A DNA stretch of 64,000 bases from Falsiroseomonas sp046052145 (lineage in GTDB: Bacteria; Pseudomonadota; Alphaproteobacteria; Acetobacterales; Acetobacteraceae). How positions within the stretch are numbered: the stretch's first letter is position 1; every line of letters begins with the position of its first letter. Under the pieces are notes generated by a model that was not told where the DNA came from, searched no databases, and saw only the letters and a list, made by a program, of their open reading frames with translations. Position numbers and translations under genes: made by a program. Shown one piece after another: positions 60,601 to 64,000 of the stretch. The stretch is from NCBI GenBank assembly GCA_046052145.1, contig JBJOMW010000006.1, positions 102,907 to 166,906 on the forward strand. The letters are read 5' to 3'.

Positions 60601-63320
60601 GATCCAGCGGCGTCGTGACCATCCAGAATCTGGGTCTCGTCGGCGGCAGCGTAGTGGGCGGCAGCTTTGTCGGGCCGCTTGCGGGGACGTTCGTGCTTGG
60701 CACGATCAAGCGCGCTTTCGCCACCAGCCAGGTGTCGGCAAACTCCACGTTCAGCCAAGCTGGCGGTTTGGTTGGGGCCTTGAGTGACGCCTTGCTTGAG
60801 GATGTTTACGCGACAGGCAATGTCGCCGGTTACAATGTGGGCGGTCTGGCCGGGTTGCAGGTTAGGGGCACGATCCGTAGGGCCTACGCCACCGGTGCAG
60901 TAACGGGGAGCGGCTTCGGCGTGGGCGGTTTGGTTGGAGGAGCCCGCCTAGGCAATTCGCGTTCAGGAGCCAGCGGCACCATCGAACAAGCCTATGCTCT
61001 TGGCGCCGTGACGGCCACTAATACCACCGGTACCCTCGCTTCCGCGGGCGGCCTGATCGGCATGATCGAACCAGACGTCGGCGATCCTACCGTCGAAAGC
61101 TTTACAAATCCCGCTAGAATCACCCAAGTCTACGCTACGGGCCGCGTTACGATGGCCAGCGACCCGCATCCGGATTTTCACCGGGGCGCGGGCGGTTTGG
61201 TCGGCGAAATCAAGAACAGTCACAGTGTTGTTTTCAGCTCCTCCTTCTGGGATCGGGAGACTAGCGGGCGTGAAGCTGCGATCGGCAGCAGCATTGTTCC
61301 CGGGATCGACGAACCCAAAAACTTTAGCATCCTTGGCGCCACCACCCCCCTGACCACGGCGCAGGCGCGGGTCCAGGCGAGCTACACAGGCTGGGACTTT
61401 GCAAGGGATTGGTTCCAGGCCCAAGACATGCGGCCGATCCTGCGCCGTGAATTGCCGGACCCTGTCAATGGCGTCGCGACGATCCGCAACGTGAACCAAT
61501 TGCAGCTGATGGCAACCGACCTCGGCGGAAGCTACCGACTTCGCAACGACATCAACGCCGCGGCCACCAAGGCCGTGGCAACCAGTCCTGGGATCTGGGG
61601 CGCTGGCGGCTTCGTGCCGGTGGGGACCGATGCAGCACGCTTCACCGGCAGCCTGGACGGCGCCGGGCGCGTCATCAACGGGCTCACCATCAACCGACCG
61701 ACGCAAGACTATGTCGGCCTGTTCGGTGTGACCGGCACCGGCAGCACCATCAGCAATACTGGCTTGGTCGGTGGATCGGTAACGGGCCGCGACGGCGTGG
61801 GCGGTCTGGTCGGCCAAAACAGCGGCACGATCATGTGGGCCTACGCCACCAGCCCCGTGACGGGCCGAGGCTCCGTTGGCGGGCTTGCGGGCATCAACTC
61901 CTACATGATCTCGCAGACCTACGCCGCAGCCACCGTGACGGGGACCGGCGACAAGGTGGGCGGGTTGGTCGGCCAGAACTCCGGCGAGATCACGGATGCC
62001 TACGCGGCCGGCGCCGTGAACGGGACCACCGACGTCGGCGGGCTGGTCGGTGCCAACCCGGAGAGCGGCACTATCACGCGGACCTACGCGACCGGCGCCG
62101 TGACCGGCACCACGAACGTGGGCGGCCTTGTTGGCGCGAACAGCGGCGGGATCAGCGCCTCTCTCTGGAACACCGACATTAACGTTGCACGGCCCGGCGT
62201 CGGTTCGGGCAGCACAACTGGCGCCACCGGCCGCACCACCGCGGACATGCAGAACATCAACACCTTCCGTACGATCTATGCGGGATGGGACTTCGCCAAT
62301 GTCTGGGCGCCGCCCAATCAGGTCGGGCAGGGCAACCTGAACCCCCCGAATGCCGGGAGCGCGTTTTATCCAGAACTCTACAACGTCTCCAGCGTCTCGG
62401 CGGCCTTCGCCCGCGACATGGATCGCACCTACGGCGACGCTAACCCGACGCTGGTCGCCGACCATCGCGGGTTGCGCCGGGGCGACACGATCAGCACGCC
62501 GGCCACGATCATCACCACGGCAACCGAGAGGAGCGACGTCGGCACCTATGCGGTGACCGCGAGCGGCACGGCGGCCAGCAGCCCGCAGGGCCGGACCTAC
62601 CGCATCGTCCATGTCCCCGGCACCCTGACCGTCACGCCGCGCGCCGTCACGCTCGCGGGTAGCCGCGTCTATGACGGCACGACCGACATGGTGGCCTCGG
62701 TGCTGCGCGTGACCAACCTGGTCGGCAGCGACGAGTTGAGCCTGGCCGGTGCGGGCAGCGTGACGAGCCCGAATGTGGCGGCGGGCCAGCAGACGCTGAC
62801 CCTCACGGGCCTCACGCTCGGCGGGTCGAGCGCCAGCAACTACACGCTGACCGGCGGCAGCGGGACCGCGACGATCACGCCTGCCACGCTGATCGTGACG
62901 GCCGATGATGCGCGCCGCCTGCAGGGCCAGCCCAACCCGGTCTTCACCTCGCGCACCACCGGCCTTGTCGCGGGCGACACGCCGGGGGTCATCCGCGGGC
63001 TCGAACTGGTCAGCCCCGCCACAGCGGGCAGCCGGCCCGGGGCCTATCCGATCACGCCGGTGGGCGGCAGCGCGGCCAACTACACCCTGGTGCGCGTGGA
63101 CGGCACCCTGACGGTCGAGCCCACGGTGGAGGAGCCGCGATTCCCACCGCCGGATGGAGGACCGCCCGTCACGGGCGAGCCCGGCATAGTGGTGCCGCTG
63201 CAGGCGACAAGCACGACCTGCGACGCCGTGCCATGGATCTTGATCGTCCGCTGCGCCACCGGCTTCACGACGCTGGACCCTGCCGAGCGCTGTTGCAGAC
63301 AGTATGAGCCGATCCAGTAA
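57621..63320 (+). CDS. large haemagglutinin-type adhesin with TPS, GLUG and MBG/YDG repeats
   Basis: A 1899-residue exported protein. A long signal (RRLAVLLACTALVAPGFALA-QA) precedes a two-partner-secretion domain of the filamentous haemagglutinin family (ARGIIDWRSFNIGQGASVTV, then LYLVNPQGVVIG near 130). A beta-helical stretch continues to about 500. Three related modules follow (about 655, 905 and 1285 onward), each with NQLQLMA or equivalent, NDINA, SLDG-GHVI-GLTINRPT and a GLUG array (GGLVGQNSGTI). MBG/YDG domains (TYGDANPTLV, RVYDGTTDMVA) fill about 1590-1835. The tail has four cysteines including a CC pair. The start is TTG with GAGGA nine bases upstream; no ATG precedes the signal. No TpsB transporter gene is in the window. 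Confidence 0.88.
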   Translation: MASPVPPPADHRPQGRPGAPPLRPLRTRRLAVLLACTALVAPGFALAQAPALPQGGQFVAGQGSIGAATGNALTITQTSARGIIDWRSFNIGQGASVTVQNGAGATLNRVTGGDLSQILGSLRATGSLYLVNPQGVVIGSSGVVVTGGRFVASSLDIANDAFMAGGTLVFRGSTEHAEVRNLGSISSTGGDVILISRSVRNEGTITAPRGTAALTAGTEVLLREGPEGHRGMVRVSGASGDVTNTGRIEAAQAELRAAGGNIYALAGNTGGVIRATGTETRQGRVWLSAGAGTGGGNVVHEGRIEARNADGTGGKVAVRAGNAVLNTGTIAADGSSGGAVRVRAARVLQQGTISARGTSGAGGTVHLLGEHIVLTGAEIDVSGATGGGVVRIGGGYRGGEGLPRASTVVADAATTIRADATRRGNGGDVVVWSDNRTDFAGRINARGGAEGGDGGQAEVSSRGVLAYTGTTDLRAPLGAWGTLLLDPYNITISTETQTTGGPPGFTPNANDSVINATVLLNALATANVIVSTGLAGSPGSQAGNITVTAPLGWTSSTTLTLQANSAINLNAVITAPAGGLTLDAGGTIGATGAIVVGRFTLTNGQWAQTSATLPAFTAGDFQLGSGTRGNGTSFLRATGGNGSTIGTPWVLTDIYGVQGMATLLNGHFKLTNDIDAAGTANWNAGAGFSPIGTSTTPFIGSLDGGGHVINGLIINRPTQDDVGLFGISGSGSTITRIGLAGGSVRGRDDVGGLVGQNIGTITQAYATGTVSGESNAGGLVGQNSGTITQTYATGAVSGASNAGGLVGQNSGTITQAYATGAVPSGGGGLVGRNSGTITASVWDTETTGRSLAAGAGSTTGTTGLSTTQARGQGGYTGWNFTADWFQAGDMRPIGRWEAAQPGTGDVRVIRNLNQLQLMAANLGASYRLGNDINAAPTNAAANSPGIWGVGGFVPVGTSATPFTGSLDGDGHVITGLTINRPTASHVGLFGLAGGSSGVVTIQNLGLVGGSVVGGSFVGPLAGTFVLGTIKRAFATSQVSANSTFSQAGGLVGALSDALLEDVYATGNVAGYNVGGLAGLQVRGTIRRAYATGAVTGSGFGVGGLVGGARLGNSRSGASGTIEQAYALGAVTATNTTGTLASAGGLIGMIEPDVGDPTVESFTNPARITQVYATGRVTMASDPHPDFHRGAGGLVGEIKNSHSVVFSSSFWDRETSGREAAIGSSIVPGIDEPKNFSILGATTPLTTAQARVQASYTGWDFARDWFQAQDMRPILRRELPDPVNGVATIRNVNQLQLMATDLGGSYRLRNDINAAATKAVATSPGIWGAGGFVPVGTDAARFTGSLDGAGRVINGLTINRPTQDYVGLFGVTGTGSTISNTGLVGGSVTGRDGVGGLVGQNSGTIMWAYATSPVTGRGSVGGLAGINSYMISQTYAAATVTGTGDKVGGLVGQNSGEITDAYAAGAVNGTTDVGGLVGANPESGTITRTYATGAVTGTTNVGGLVGANSGGISASLWNTDINVARPGVGSGSTTGATGRTTADMQNINTFRTIYAGWDFANVWAPPNQVGQGNLNPPNAGSAFYPELYNVSSVSAAFARDMDRTYGDANPTLVADHRGLRRGDTISTPATIITTATERSDVGTYAVTASGTAASSPQGRTYRIVHVPGTLTVTPRAVTLAGSRVYDGTTDMVASVLRVTNLVGSDELSLAGAGSVTSPNVAAGQQTLTLTGLTLGGSSASNYTLTGGSGTATITPATLIVTADDARRLQGQPNPVFTSRTTGLVAGDTPGVIRGLELVSPATAGSRPGAYPITPVGGSAANYTLVRVDGTLTVEPTVEEPRFPPPDGGPPVTGEPGIVVPLQATSTTCDAVPWILIVRCATGFTTLDPAERCCRQYEPIQ
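59871..60170 (+). repeat. GLUG array of adhesin module 1
   Basis: Four tandem in-frame units begin at 59871, 59949, 60027 and 60099 (spacing 78, 78 and 72 bases). Each starts GGCGG-CTGGT-GGCC and encodes GGLVGQNSGTITQAYATGAV or a close variant. Units 1 to 3 are nearly identical at DNA level, which points to recent expansion or gene conversion. Confidence 0.85.
61800..62160 (+). repeat. GLUG array of adhesin module 3
   Basis: Five in-frame units begin near 61800, 61878, 61959, 62037 and 62121 (78-84 bases apart) and encode GGLVGQNSGTI-type repeats with more divergence than module 1. The array ends in SLWNTDIN, the counterpart of SVWDTETTG after module 1. Confidence 0.8.
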
Positions 63321-63343
63321 GGTTGGATTCAGGTTTGGACGGG

Positions 63344-63394
63344 CCGCTTCAGGCCGGAGCTGATCCAAGCACCCGATGCTTGTGACTGAAGCGG
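63344..63394 (+). terminator. nested hairpin after the adhesin gene
   Basis: CCGCTTCAG (63344-63352) pairs with CTGAAGCGG (63386-63394), and inside it CAAGCA (63366-63371) pairs with TGCTTG (63377-63382). It lies 24 bases after the adhesin stop. No T tract follows. Confidence 0.55.
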
Positions 63395-63458
63395 GCGGGG
63401 GCCGCCGCGGGAATCCGACATCAGCCGACGCTCACCACTGTCTGCCAAAGTCGTACGA

Positions 63459-63610
63459 GCGTGGCAGGCCGGGCTCGACCCGGTGCTGACGGGCACCGCC
63501 TCTTTCTTGGGCCGGCCCTTCTTCAGTCGCGCGCGCGTCAATGGCGGGCAGGGCGGTGTACTCTTGCGACCGCACCCATCGCGGCTTCGCCAAGGGCCCC
63601 GCTCTACGGA
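63459..63610 (+). pseudogene. fragment of an autotransporter paralogue
   Basis: About 150 bases match 56436-56590 of the autotransporter gene. The translated matches are AGLDPVLTGTASFLGRPFFS then RARVNGGQG, against AGLDPAFTGTTGVWGRPFYS then RARMDGGRG, and after a frame change THRGFAKGPALRI against SHRGFAMGADVRI. No start codon, signal or barrel end is present. It runs directly into a fragment of the PHA synthase gene. Confidence 0.8.
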
Positions 63611-63725
63611 TTGCCTGGCGGCTGCCGGCTCTGCCGGGCGCGCCCCACCACCGCCGATGGGCGCGCCTGGGCGGCGGCTGCCGCCGCTCGAGGCGGTGCC
63701 GGGGCGCTACGTTCGCATGCTGTAG
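63607..63725 (+). pseudogene. fragment of the PHA synthase 3' end
   Basis: About 119 bases match the last part of phaC (54752-54873): DCLAAAGSAGRAPPPPMGAP then GRRLPPLEAVPGRYVRML and a stop, against DWLVAAGAGQRASPPPMGAP then ERGLPPLEVAPGRYVHMP. The similarity continues a few bases past the stop (TAGGGA). It joins the autotransporter fragment within a few bases near 63607. Confidence 0.8.
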
Positions 63726-63746
63726 GGAAGCGGGCGCTGAGCCGTC

Positions 63747-63790
63747 GCCCTGGCCCATGTTGAAGCTGCGCTGGTCCATGATGCCGTGGG
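63747..63790 (-). pseudogene. inverted fragment of an adhesin TPS domain
   Basis: On the minus strand this stretch reads HGIMDQRSFNMGQG, matching ARGIIDWRSFNIGQG of the adhesin secretion domain (57864-57905). It is in the opposite orientation to the intact gene and to the neighbouring fragments, and no start or continuation was found. Confidence 0.65.
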
Positions 63791-63857
63791 GGCGGCTTGG
63801 CTTGGTGGCGCCGTAGCAAGCGGAGTAACACATACAACTTTTGGGACGAAGTCTGGA

Positions 63858-64000
63858 TTGACGTTTCGCGCTGAGGTTTGGTACGAATAAGGAAAGACCG
63901 GCAGGACACAAGGCTCGCGCCCGCTTCCGCGGTAACCGCATTGCCTCTCGCCCACGGCTCCACGGGCCGCCTGTCTCAGTGTCATGCCGGCCGATCGCCC
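63858..64000 (+). repeat. adhesin promoter-leader repeat, copy 2 (runs to the window end)
   Basis: A diverged copy of 57414-57551 with TTGACG (63858-63863), an 18-base spacer, TACGAA (63882-63887) and the same leader blocks, ending at CCGATCGCCC exactly at the window edge. In copy 1 the adhesin start codon lies 70 bases beyond this point, so a second adhesin gene is expected just outside the window. Confidence 0.6.

Noticed and set aside
59871..62160. Regular 72-84-base repeats considered as a CRISPR or satellite array
   Set aside because: The repeats are in frame, have no unique spacers and encode GLUG motifs within one long coding sequence.
60963..63368. Open frame of about 800 codons on the minus strand opposite the adhesin
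   Set aside because: It is antisense to a well-supported repeat protein, has no ribosome site or family motif, and its length follows from high GC content and the repeated sequence.
63432..63941. 169-codon minus-strand frame containing the TPS-like peptide considered as a real adhesin start
   Set aside because: Only about 14 residues match the TPS domain; the rest is antisense to the phaC and autotransporter fragments, with no signal peptide.

Overview
This is a GC-rich bacterial chromosomal window whose gene content (Bug/TctC-type binding proteins, several peptide-type ABC importers, CaiB-type CoA transferases, an IclR/GntR/TetR set, a PHA synthase) fits an alphaproteobacterium, most likely Acetobacteraceae of the Roseomonas type. 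That placement is inferred from gene content only; no rRNA or tRNA gene was seen. Start codons are mixed (ATG, GTG, TTG), and many neighbouring genes overlap by 1 to 8 bases, so operons are easy to read.

Layout. 0-6.7 kb: an SDR dehydrogenase diverging from a dipeptide-type ABC importer (fused double ATPase, two permeases, TAT-exported binding protein). 6.8-11.6 kb: a GntR regulator diverging from two CoA transferases, a thiolase-like protein and a DUF35 Zn-ribbon protein. 11.6-15.5 kb: amidohydrolase, AEC transporter and amidase, all on the minus strand. 15.7-27.6 kb: an envelope/periplasm island in which two close sulfatase paralogues flank a minus-strand run encoding an outer-membrane barrel, an octaheme cytochrome-TPR protein, DUF3300 and DUF2950. 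27.7-37.1 kb: SDR, M20 peptidase, ketopantoate-reductase-like and creatininase-like genes, then a second complete peptide-type ABC importer. 37.1-40.6 kb: IclR diverging from SDR, a PuuE/PgdA-like deacetylase and a Bug protein. 40.7-47.6 kb: a seven-gene operon (NMT1-type ABC importer, cysteine hydrolase, acyl-CoA dehydrogenase, amidohydrolase, acyl-CoA ligase) that looks like import plus CoA-dependent catabolism of one organic acid or amide. 47.9-52.8 kb: 3-dehydroshikimate dehydratase, a 22-codon scrap resembling the end of protocatechuate 3,4-dioxygenase, a Bug protein, a shikimate/quinate-type dehydrogenase and a TetR regulator, consistent with quinate/shikimate use. 53-64 kb: a PHA synthase, then a surface-protein locus: a von Willebrand A-like passenger fused to an autotransporter barrel, and a 1899-residue haemagglutinin-type adhesin with GLUG and MBG/YDG repeats.

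The most unusual part is the right end. After the adhesin come broken copies of the autotransporter, of the PHA synthase 3' end and, inverted, of the adhesin's secretion domain. These are followed by a second copy of the adhesin's promoter and leader that runs off the window, so a paralogous adhesin probably starts just outside. Other points of interest are a 24-bp element shared by two divergent promoter regions 30 kb apart, the dioxygenase scrap, and a row of four perfect hairpins after the shikimate dehydrogenase gene. Functions are assigned from family motifs read by eye; substrates are inferred throughout.
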